Shown: positions 25,001 to 37,000 of the stretch, piece by piece | How positions within the stretch are numbered: the first letter of the stretch is position 1 | How the letters are laid out: each line of letters opens with the position of its first letter | Source of the DNA: Acridotheres tristis | Lineage: Eukaryota > Chordata > Aves > Passeriformes > Sturnidae | Length of the DNA stretch: 64,000 nucleotides | Direction: 5' to 3' | Assembly: GCA_037013685.1 (NCBI GenBank) | Contig: CM072888.1 | Coordinates: 1,717,034 to 1,781,033, forward strand | Made by a program: the position numbers and the translations under genes | The notes under the pieces: model-generated | What the model was told of the DNA's origin: nothing | Database searches by the model: none | Seen by the model: only the letters and a program-made list of their open reading frames with translations

Positions 25001-28000
25001 TTAGCAGACAGAGTGGCTAATGAGCTGGCAGGGCATTCCTGCTTTAGAGGTTTCAGTTTGGGAGGACTTGCTGGAAAAATCACTCCTCAGTTTTCCTCTC
25101 ATGCATATCAAGCTCCACAATGATGTTCATGCAGTCCCAAGAGAAGTTTAATTTATCCTCCCCTGTGCATCCCACTCTGGTTTTTTATATGCACAAGCAT
25201 ATGCTGGAGGGAGGAATAAAAGGACCAATCTCTCTCTCTTTTATATTGTGTGTAGATCTATACCTTGATTAATGCAGGGAACAAATCACATTTTTTTTAA
25301 GTGACAAGCCATTCCTCATCTTGTTTATTCAAAAGGAGGATGTAAGAGCCTTCCAAAGCACAGCCCTGCAGTCCCTGGTGCCATTAGACCATTTTATGCC
25401 CATGTTTTGTAGGAGTAAAGGATGGTGGGAGCTGCTCTTTTGGGAAGGGAGGGGAGAGGGTGCACAGGGAGCATAACCAGGGTTGTTGATTTTCTTCCTC
25501 AGCCTGCCATCCATCCTGCAAGACCTGCCATGGTCCCTCTGCTGGGGAATGCTCAACCTGCCACCCCCATGCCACTCTGGATCGTGGCAGGTGCAGGACA
25601 GGCTGCAAGGAGGAGCAGTACCTCAACCTGGTGGGGTATTGTGTGGGTGAGTAAGGGGAGCTGCTGGGGGATCATCTGTCTGTGCCATTCAACTGCTGCT
25701 TCACACTGCCAGGAAAGCTGCTTAGGTCCTGCTCACACCTTCAGGAAAAGGAGTTCAGTTAAAATTTGTGATCCAAAGAAGCAGTTGATGGGGCCCTAAA
25801 GGAATGCTGGCACAGCAAACTCTGCTGTGTGCATTTTTTGGGAGGTAATAGGATTTGTGGATAGGGGTTATGCTGTGTGGGTGCTCAGTGCCTGCACTTA
25901 AGCCCATCATCTGAAACCACTGATTGCATTTATCTGTTTAAAAAGAAAAATCGCTTTTAATCCGTCACACAGACACGTATAAACATATCCTGGGAACTGC
26001 TCCAACAATTTCTGAGCTTTATCAAGCCTTTTTTTTCTTCTTTATCAAGAAAAGCTACGGTGTGTGAGGCTTAATCCAGGCTGAACAGTTCCAAATGAGA
26101 TAAGGAATCCTAAGAAAAGGGAAAAATGCATTAGAAGTAATAAATAAATCCATTGAGAGACTATTGTTCTCAGTTTAATATGATTTCCCTTCACAGAGCC
26201 TTCTCTTTGCTTGCATCTATGTTCTGGATGTTTTTTTATGGAAGACTTGTTTCTTTGCTCTCCACAGCTTAGTTCTATGAACCATTTCTTCATCTTCCTT
26301 TTAAACAATAGTGATTGTTTTGTCTGCAGAGACAAAAGGAGCAGGGAAAGAAAGTGTATGAGGAGTGAGAAAGTGCTGTGAGAACCCTTGCAGAGGAACA
26401 TAAATGAGATTTTTTTTGCCTTGACAAACAAGGTGTGCTTTGGCCCTGGATCTGCAGTCTGAAGTTGTTGCTGCTCTTTGTGCTAAATTTGTGTGTGGTG
26501 TTGAAGCAAAGGATGTTTGTCACCAGTTCTCCTAGAGATACAGATCTCCACATCCAGGTTGTTGAGTTTCACTCATTCTTCTCATTCAGCACTGATTGAA
26601 ATGCTGAATTTGCCCTTGCAAGTTATTAATTATCAGTTAAAGAGCAGCTGTCCCATAAAAGAGAACATTAAAACTCCTGACACTCTCATAAGATTATGAT
26701 TTGCATCAGAATCTAACAAAGCTTTTTCCTTCACTTCCCAAAGCAATATATTTTTACAATTATCTTCCCATTTATCTTTAATTCCCAAGCCTCCAGGCAG
26801 AATTGTGTTACAGCTTATAGGGCCTGCTGTGCATTATAGTCACCTGCCATACTTTATGGACCTGGAGGGGAAAATCCTTCACAGAGGTTGAAGAAAACCA
26901 GCTGTCACTCCAAACCATTGCCTGGGAATTAATGGTGTTATTGTAAATGTGTTATTGGTGTAATGCACGTTACCTGAATGAAGATTGGAACATTTGCCTT
27001 GTTAATCGGAAAAAAAAAAGGTCTTGTTTTCAGTAGTTAATCAAATAAGCATTTCACATTTAAACAGAAGAAAGACAAAATGTCCTCAACTTTTAAAAAA
27101 TCAGTGAGTCTCTGAGCTCTGTTTTGGACACACAGAGTTTGTGCCAATTTTTCCCTGAGAGTGCTCAGTTGGTTAATTTTATTTTATAGCCCAAGTGTAT
27201 GTACAGACTTTAGCTATCCCCTGTTGGATCTCACAGCTTCTGTGGGTTTTGTTTTCCCAGTTTGAAAACTCTCTGACTTCCCTCTCCCTCTTGTCCAACT
27301 CGACTTCAGCTTCAGGAAACTTTGCAATCACCAATCTAAAAATCTCAACCACTGCTCAAAGTCTTGTCCTGCTCATAAACCCCTGCCCTCCCTTTTCTGG
27401 TTTGAGATTTCCCTGCTGATCTTTTCCTGACTGCATGGAAGGGTAGTTACACAAATACAGAGGGAGCTGGTGTGGAAGAAAACTGTGAACACCAAGTGAT
27501 AGAGAATCCCTTGTAGTCTGGTCTGAATTCCAGCTGCAAGGGAGCTCCCAGTCCCTGTGTTCTGCAGGCTCTTGCTTTCTTAGGCTGTGTGCAGTTGGGA
27601 AAATGTTCAAAGCTAAACCAGAAGAGCTCGCTCAGGAGGGGGCCTGTAACAAGCTTTGCTGCCTTGCTCTTAAAATTCCAGAAGGGACACTCTGACAACA
27701 AGAAATATACTCAATTCCTTGTAAAATTAATGAGCTGTTGCTGTCCTTTTAGGGAGACATTGATATCATCACAGAGAGCTGGAGTTTGGCTGAGCAGAGC
27801 AAGAGGGGCTTAGCTCCACTCACTGGTGTGCAGCCTCCTACAGAATGAGCAGCTGAGCTGCCAGAGCAGGAAAAATCCTTTCCTTGCTTTGCTCTGGGCT
27901 CCTTTGTGCCAGGCACCATCCAGCTGCATCTCCCCCTCACTGCAAAGGGAAGCTCTCACACAGGATGCAGGCAGATCCCTGCAAATGTGCTTGCACTTCA

Positions 28001-31000
28001 CCAGGAATTCACTTGTTTGAGTGACAGATTTTCTTTCAGGCCTTGGAAAAGAGAGATAAGAAAACCATTCCAACAACCAAAACAAGCCAGAAATCCTGGT
28101 CACTGTTGCATATCCTTTTAAACCAACCACACTGACTTGCTTTCTGGATTTACTGTAAGACAAGAGACTTTTTGCACTTCGAGGTGCCTGTAAAAGTGTG
28201 TGGTGGTTTCAGTGCTGATTTTAAGTCATGCTGTGTTGTAAACCTCAGGTTTCAGAGCACAGCACAAAACTTGCATCAGGAAATACTTTTCTGGAGAGCC
28301 CCTAAGAGGGATGATGTGTTTAAACAATATGAGCTGGTGATTGCTTAGCTAATGGTGGAGCTTGAGAGGCAGAAATGCCACTGGTTTCCTTTGGGAGCAT
28401 TCACAACACTTCAGAGATGGTTTTGTCTCCCCAACAGCCTCTCTTGTCTTAGAACAATCTGTAACAGATAATTTCCATATAGGAAGGGCACTGTTTTCTT
28501 GCTTTATTTGCTAAGAGAAAGCTAAAGATGGTGTGGAAGTCAACTCTGGAAATCCATGTAAGCATTTCCATTCTGCTTTACAGTGAAAGTTGCTTTATAG
28601 GAAATCAGTGATAGGTGATGGAGGTTATTTTTGCATAGAGGTGAAGAAGGAGGAAACCAGAGCCAGCTGGAAGGGGAGCAGGAAAACATTTTGCTTGGAG
28701 AGTGGGAGAAAAATCAGCAGTCTCAGGAAGATGAGGAGGGAGGCATTAGGACTACAAGCAAAGTGGTGACAGACTTCCTGAGAATCCAGTTTGCATACTG
28801 GAAGGGGTCTGAGGGAATCATCTAACTTGTGTTGCACTGACCTGCAAGCACCTGGGGCTGTCAAGGCTCCAGAAAACCTAAATCCCACAGGCTGTAATGA
28901 GAGGGAGTGGGGACTGACAGGGAGAAGGCAGAAGCAGGAATCTAATAGGGCTGTGGGGTGTTACTGAGAAGCACAAGGAAAACATCCCCCTTCTGTTAGT
29001 CCTCGCTTCAAAGGCAGCCTGCAGTGAAAAAGTGCAATCATCTCTCCCTAAACAAAGCCCTTCAGTTCTTCCCTCACTCTCTCACTCGCTCCCCAATGTC
29101 CCTCAAATTCACCGTGAGCCTCAGCCCTGGGTTTTTTGTTGGTGCTGTGTGTGCTTTGATCTCCAGGCTTGCAAGGGAACAAGAGAATGATGGGGCTGAT
29201 TCATCCTAAAACAGTAACTGAGAAAACTCTTTCCACTCGTAGGAGTGAAAATAGAGGTTGTGAAGTGAAAACTCCACTGCAGCAGCAACACAAGTTTTGT
29301 AGGTACTTAGATTTTTAAATATTAGTTCGGGAGAATTTAGGGTTTTTGCTGACTTTTTGGATACCCTACATTTTCTCAGCCTATTTTTATGCTCTACTTC
29401 TGGAACCTTTTGACCAGATTTGTTACTCATTATACCCTGCCCAAGCTCTTTATTAGAGACCAGTGGCTCCAGCAAGAGATTCAACTGGAGGAGTATTTTA
29501 GCAGTAAGGAGAGTCAACATATTACCAGGTAAACCTGGAAGTACAAAAAACTGATTGGATTTCTGTTAATTTTATTGGTTATAAGTGCCTAAAACTCATC
29601 ACCCCACCTCCAGCCCTTACACATTACAGGGACTCAGGGCCTTTGGGATGATAGTCCTTGCTCCCTAAGGTGGGCTGCATGTGATCCTTTCTGGCTCCAG
29701 GGGTTCCAGAGACACGGCAGCTCTTTCCACTCTGCTGTCAGTGTAGGTTTGGGATTTTGGCTGTGAAGATGGATGGGATTTTTGCCTTGGGTATGGAGTT
29801 GTTAGCCTGAGCTGTGGGAAGCTGCAGAATGAGCTGTAACCCCTCTGAGGAGGTTTTGGGGTTGGTCACTGAGCTGAGGAGCATGACCTCGTGTGCTGCT
29901 TGCTTTTAGCTGAAGCACAGTGTCTCTTCCTGCACACCTTCACCCCAGCTCCAAAGAGCACAGGGCAGAAACCTGATGGATTTTATACCTTGTAAAAGCA
30001 GGAGGTGAAGGAGCAGCTCTCTAAGAAGCTTGGATCTCTGCCTGCAGTCAGGACTGGAGCAATTTCGGAGGTGCCTCTGGGTTTTTGGAGCAGTGTTTGG
30101 TGAGAATCACCTGTGTGTGACACGCAGGAGATGTCAGCTGGGACCAGGCTCCAGTGTCTGCCCTGCTCCTGCAGCTATGGATGCAGAATTCCTCCAGGCT
30201 CCCATGTGAGCCTGTCTTCAGCTTGTAAATTTAGATTGCCTGACAATCTGTAGTAGTGCTGTCACAGGAGACAAAAGGCAGAAAGGTGAACCTGCAGCAG
30301 AAATCTGACAAGAGGCCAGATACTCAAATCAAGCCTCATTGTTACATATCTTTCAAGACAGTCGTCATTTCCTTTATAATTTCCTCAATTACCATAATGA
30401 GGATTAATTTGGCTTTCAGGTTGCCTTACACTGCACCTTTGTGCACACAAAAGGCTTGTTGTCAAACCTTTTGAAGCACCTAAGTTCAGGCAGAGGTCAG
30501 GAGACACAAGCTTGAGTCCTGCTAGGGAAAAATGGAAAAAGGAAAAGGTTTTGAGGCACTCTGATGCCACTCTTGGCCTGACTTTGAGGACTGCTGTGGC
30601 TCTTTCAGGGTATGGATGTCTCATTTGTGTGGGAAAATGTGAACAGCAGGAACCAGAGGAGAAGGTCATAAAGCTGTACAGGTTCTGCTCCTCGTTTTTC
30701 CATGGTGAGAGCAGAGGGAGGTGAGTGCCTGAGACCTTCAACGGAGCTCAAGAGAAACCTGTAGGCAGAGGCACTCAAAATCAGAGAAAGGTCTTGGAAA
30801 GAAAAGGGCTTAAAGTTGGCTTTGTGCAAAGCTTTCCCAAGCTCACTGAAGGGTGGGAAAGAGGATGCTTGAATGGGGCAGGAGGAAAAGTGAAAAGGTT
30901 GTGGTGCTCAGGAAGAGCACAAGAGGAAAGGAATGCTCCTCGGATACGGGAGTTCCAGGTAGCAGGATTTGCTCTCACAGTTGAATCCCTGATGTCCTCC

Positions 31001-34000
31001 TGGAGTTCTGAGCTAAGCTCTGTGCTGTCCCTGTGTGCTCAGTGTCCCTTGTTCCCTTCTCCCTGCAGACTGCCACCCCCTGTGCCAGCAGTGCGTGGCC
31101 AACCTGCGGGACACGGGCAGCGTGTGCCTCAAGTGCCAGAACAGCCGTCACCTGCTCCTGGGGGATCTGTGCCTGCCTCACTGCCCTCCAGGACACTACA
31201 CCCACAACGGTGCCTGCAAGAGTGAGTGCTTCCACACACACCTCCATGCTTCCTTGCCACAGCTCCCATCAAATGGTTCCTGTTCAGCAGAGGAGCTTGG
31301 TCCAGCTGGCAGGACGCTGCACTGCAGCAGGTCTTTTTTCTTTTTGGTGGGGGTTTCTCAGGATATTTTGCAGCCTGGGATGGAGCATCACTCTAACTGA
31401 GGTCTGTAACTGAGGCTTGTCTTGCTCCAGTAATGGCCCAGAAGGTGATGGCTTGTAGCAGCTCCTAAAACAGAAAGGCAGTTTCATTCAGCTTTTTAGG
31501 CTGGTGTGATGGGTGCAGCACCCGTGGTGCATTTTCTTTTCTAATGTGTCCCTGCATCTCCTCCACTTTTAGGTGTTGATGTGGGTTCATATTCCAGTCG
31601 TTATCTGAGCTGCTTTGTAGTCCCTGGGCTCTTAGAAGGAAGCAGGTTCCTTTTCTTGTTCTGTGGCTGACAGAGATGTGGTAAAGCTCAAAGCTGAGCA
31701 AAGGGTTTTCAGTTTCAGAGAAAAGAACCGAGACCAGATACTCAGCAAAATGTAGATGCTCCTTTTGCAGGAAGTGGCATTTCCTAATCTAGTTTAGAGT
31801 GGGTAATATTTCAAAGCTTCTCTCCAGCATTCTGGGAGCTGTGTGTTTATTTATCTGTTTTTGACAAATGAGATCTCAGAGCTATGAAACATGCTCTGTA
31901 ACACTTGATGGGAAAGGCCCCTGAGAGAGAGAGGGAGAGGTTTTGCCTTCCTGGTAATGTAAGCTTAAGGGTAACATTTCTTCCCTTTGGTTTAAAGATT
32001 TCATTTAAAAGGAGTTGTGCCTATTTCAGGATTGTGTCAAAGCTCATAGGACATTTTGTTCTGGCTTTTTAGATGCCCAGCACAGCTCAGTGTGGTCGCT
32101 TCTGATTCCTTTGCCCACTCTCACTCATGATTAATTTTACACCTATCATGATAGGTGTAATGATGGCATCAATCTTTAGGTAAAGGCCTGTCAAGAAGTA
32201 AAACAGACTAATAATTGTGTATGTAACCTCTCTGGAAAATTTAATAGGGTATTTTGGCCTCAGCCACTGTGGTATTTTAAATCACTTCGGTCAGACTAAG
32301 AAATGAGCCTGGAAAGTCATGAGGGAAATAGGGAGAGGGTGCACAGAGATAGTCTGGTCTCCATCAGTGCAATTCCTGCTGAAGGGATGGATGTGAACCT
32401 TGAGGGAAGTGTGGAACTGTCAGAAAAGCACTAGATGGTTCCTACATAGACAAAGAGGATCTAACCTGAAGCTGGCTGGGAGAAAGCATGGGAGGGAGGT
32501 ATGTGCTAGACCTTTTTTCCCTCTTTTCTGTTAGACAGGTCCTGGCCAGATCCTGCAAGGGTTTTTCTTAAGAAGGGAAGGATGAAGAGAAGAGGGTAAA
32601 AAGTGAAATAAAGGAGACCATCCTTTCTTGGGCAGGAGGCACTGTGCACTACTGAGGGCTCAGATTGGCAGCAACTTTTGGTGCTCAGCATCCCTACTCT
32701 GTCTCTCAGAGTGTTTCTGCTGAAGCTTGTGAAACCTGCCCTGAGACCTGCTTTTCCTTGAACAGAAACACTGTTTTTTGCTGTCCCTGCAGGGTGCCAC
32801 CCTTCCTGTAAAAGCTGCACCGGTGAGGGTCCCTTCTCCTGCTCTTCCTGCAACTCCAGCCTGGTTCTGTCCCACACGGGCACGTGTGCTCCTCTCTGCT
32901 CCCTGGGCTACTACAGGGATGCCAGGCAGACCTGCAGACGTGAGTGCCTCTCCCCCAGCCATCTCTCCTCTCCACAGTGCATTTACCAACGTGTCTTTTC
33001 TTGTTCCTTTGCTCACTGTTTCTGTTGCCTGGGAAAAAAAAAAACGTTTCAAGTGCCTAAAATCACGATGTGAGTTGACAGAGGTGATGAGCTGCCTCAG
33101 GAGCAGAGCCTACAGCAGGGTTGAAATTTGAAAACAGTTGCAGTTTTGTTATTGACCTCAAAGACAAGAGGCTTTGTGTCCTGCTGTAAAAATCTGCAGG
33201 AACATTTGTGTAGGTTTCCCTGTGATGGATGCTGGGTTTGATGAAAGCTTGGCAAGTTGAGACCAGTTTTAATCAATCCTTACTGAGGCAAACCCCCTCT
33301 CCACTGCACTGCCTGCCAGTACACGCCATGGAAGCTGTATTGGAGCACTTAAATCCTTAATTTCTGTATTGGAGCACTTAAATCCATTTCTCCTCCTGGG
33401 AAACCCCAGGAGAAACAAGACACAGCTTGGTAGACACAGACCTGAGCCCATCCTAATGATCTGGTGGAGTTGATCTGGTATTAAGTTATGTTTTATCCTA
33501 CTCTTGGTCAATCTCTCAGGGCCTCTCTTTTCCTTAATTTTGTCTTCACTCTGGCCCTGGGTTATTCCTCTCATAATTATTAGGCTTGATGTTCCAAAAT
33601 GCAAAATGGTATGGCCCAAAGATACAAAAAACTGGAAAAAGCCCTGCTAATATCCCACTATAATACACACACCTAAAAATGAGTGAATACTGAAGTGGTT
33701 TGGTCACTGTGAACCTGAACACTCAGGTTAGTGAAGCCCTGTATTACCCTGATTTAAATTCTCCTGATTTATGATAAAATAACTCTGTTGCACTGAGTCC
33801 AGGTATCAGTGTCATCCTACCTAGACCCAATTTTGTCACTGATGAGGTCCTGTAGGAGGAAACCAATGTGGTTGTCAGCTCTACCTGCCTTTTGTTGAAA
33901 TTGATGGTTCTCCTGAAACTGTTATTTCCATCTGATCAGCAGAAATGGAAACACCTTGCATAAGTTCAAGGAAATAGCTGGAAGGACTTGTACCACTCTT

Positions 34001-37000
34001 CTGTTGAGGGGGAAAAAAAAAAAAAGGCTATTCAATAATAATAAAAAAAGGAAAGCAATAAAAAATAGGAATTAAAAAAAAGGATTCTTGCTGTTCTGGC
34101 TGGTTTCCTACAAGCTCAACAAAATACTCAGTTTTCTCCTGCAGTAGGGATTCTCTTACTGCTTGCTGCACCAGGATATCTCCCTTCCTAATTAATGCCC
34201 CTTTCTAATGAAAGCTGGTGATAGCTCCTGCCTCAGGATGTCAGGGTAGACCAGGAATGTTCCTGAGGCCTGCACCCTTCCTGAATTTAGTTCAGGGGCT
34301 CAACTGCAAATAGATATTTTTTAATTTTTTTTTGCAAGCAAATTCAGCTACTCTAATCTCTTCGTTGCAAATGGCTTTTGAAGAAGTGTTTGTAATCCTT
34401 GGAGCAGGAGGCTCAAGGCCAAGTGTGTTGGATTTTTGTCATTCCAAGTGTCACTTGTGCCTTTTCAAGTGCTGCTGATAAGCCACAGAGATACAAATTG
34501 TCCCAGGCTGCTGGGAAACTGCCACTTGGAGACAATGAAGATTGTTTAATCGGAGGTTGGCTGTTAGGCTGAGAAAATCTGGTCTCTCTTCAACATTTAT
34601 TTTAGTCTCTTTGCACTTTTGAGGAACTCGGGGTTGGAATGAGCTTCAGAGAGATGCTGAGTGCACGTATGGGCTCTGGGAGATATTTTTAAAACTCAAT
34701 GACATCCTGGCCTAGGAACAGCAAGAAGCTTAACGAGTCCTTCACGGGCTTAAAAATGCAGATATGGAGTCGTGCTGATAAAACAAGCAGACAGGTTTGC
34801 TTCCAGATACAGTTTTTGCTTACTCTTCTGGCATGCCTCCTGATTTCCATGGATTTAGACCTCATGTAGAGTGTTTTACTGTATTTTTAATAGTTGGTTC
34901 TTAGGAGCACTTGAAAAAAGTGATTTTTTCATGTAATAGTCTTAAGTGAAGAAAAATCAGAGCGGCACCACAGCACCTAAAAGCAGCTGCTTGATTCTTT
35001 AGGTGTACATTTGGCTAGAAATCATTTGTACATCAAGAAAATGCAGACCTTCTGTGACATTTCTTAGAGGAGCTGAAACAAAGAACTGTTTTGAGAAACA
35101 CTGAGTTCTTGCTTCAGTGAGAGCAACGTGGGTATATTCACGTTTATTTTGGTATTTTTGAGGTTTTTTGGTTATAAAACTGTATTTTGAATTAACATGT
35201 CAGTATTTATCACCCAAACTGTTAGTACAGCCTCCTGCAAAGTTTAGTTCCTGGACATCAAAGAGGTGAGTTGAAATATTCTGAACCTCTGGACTTTGAT
35301 CCTAGATTCAGTAAATCCCGGGATTATTTTTTTTCCTGGCATCTTTACTGTTCCCCGCAGCTCCAGAATTTCACACTGTGCACAGATAAAAAGGTGGAAA
35401 CGTTAAGTGAAATTAAATGGGCCTTTGGTCCCACCAAGGATTACAGCAGTCTACTCTGCTCTCCAAATTTGTGTGTTCCTGGGTAAAGAGCTGTATAAAA
35501 TTGCACAAAGGAAAATTTAAAAAGCAGAGAGAGGTATTTGGATTTAGGGTCAATGTTTTACCCTGACCTGTCCAGAGCAAAGTAAGAGGGGACATTCCAG
35601 CCTGTTCCAAGTGGAATGAGGCTCTTTACACTTAGGAGAACGTGAAAAGGAACAAAACAAGCCAAAACTCTGAAGTCTCCCCAGAGGACAAGAGGAGCAG
35701 CAAGGCTGCAGGGTCACACCGTTGTTGCTTGTGCAGTTGGCTGGTGCATGGGGAATAACTCTGATTTTTTTTTTTTCCTTGTCTTTGCCCAGCTTGCAGC
35801 AGCCAGTGCCGGAGCTGCGACTCGGCCGCCGGCTGCACGTCGTGCAGAGATGCAGCCAAGGTGCTGCTCTTTGGGGAGTGCCAGTACCACAGCTGTGCTC
35901 AGCAATATTACCTGGATTTTTCCAGCAACACTTGCAGAGGTGAAAAATTACGTGGCTGGTTTCAAGGGGAAAAAGAAAAAAAAAAAAAGAAAGAAATTCA
36001 AGTGCCTTGGCTAAGAATCCGTTAGGTGGCAACGGGAGCTGTGCAGGTGGCCTGCTTTAAAAAGGGTGTAGGAAGGGGAAAATTGTTCAGTGACAGGTTG
36101 CTTGCAAGGTTTTTCTGAAGGTTTTTGTTTTTTTGCTTTTTGGACAGCCTGCTGTCACATACTTGAGCCTTTCAGTGGAACAAGATTATTGCAAATCGCT
36201 CTCTTGTGAATGATTTTGTAACTGAGCCAGCAAAGTTTTCAGGGGTCAGGTCCAGCAATTCATTTAGTCACGGGTCAGCTGATAAGGAGTGAGCTTGCCA
36301 GGATAAGTCTCTTTTTGGGGGCTTATCTGGCCTCCTGTACTTACCTGTCTCTCTCTCTGTCTTATTAAATCCTGCATCACTGGATGGCTGCAGAAACAGC
36401 AGTTTGGAGTGATTTAAAAGACACGTGACTTGAAAGATTTCCAGAACCTCCCCAGCAGTGTTCCATAATGGAAATAAGTGATGTTTTCCCACAGCTTGTA
36501 GACCCCGAGTGCTAAGCCCTTGTGCAGGGTGAGCACCCCAGAAAGGGCTGCCCTGAACTGATTTTTGGTTTCTTCCAGAGTGTGACTGGAGCTGTAATGC
36601 CTGCAAAGGTCCCCAGAGGACTGACTGCCTGCAGTGCATGGAAGGCCACGTTCTCCACGAAGGAGCCTGTGTGGAAGAGTGTCCTGCAGCTTTCTACCAG
36701 GAATCAGACACGTGCCAGAGTGAGTTTGTATGGAGTGTTACTTCCAATTCCCTTTCCCTGCTTGTCTCCCAAGAGCTGGCAAGCTGAACTCTTTGCCTGT
36801 GTCTCTTTAGGGTGTGATCAGCCCTGCCTTCAGTGCCACCAAGCAGACAAGTGCAGCCTTTGCCCAGCCCCGTTCTTCCTCCTGGGCAGCCTCTGTGTTC
36901 CCAAATGTGGGCAGAGATATTTTGCAGACGAGGCACGGCGTGAGTGCACAGGTGAGCACAGCGAGCTTGGTGCAGGGACAGTGGGCACGTGAGGAAGGAA

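Larger units (their letters stand above)
32940..35792 (+). other. FRAS1 intron (2.9 kb)
   Basis: GT-AG intron. Contains a 22-bp direct duplication (33335-33385) and an A-rich stretch (34009-34082). A T-rich tract precedes the acceptor CTTTGCCCAG. Confidence 0.8.

Noticed and set aside
30725..31225. 166-codon plus-strand open frame
   Set aside because: Overlaps the furin-like repeat 9 exon in the wrong frame; the correct frame gives DCHPLCQQC with eight cysteines.
34009..34082. Poly-A tail of a processed retroposon
   Set aside because: No recognisable retrogene or SINE body upstream and no target-site duplication visible.
35271..35486. Small open frame with KYSEPLDFDPRFSKSRDYFF
   Set aside because: No splice-compatible phase with neighbours and no cysteine pattern; the flanking furin repeats join directly without it.
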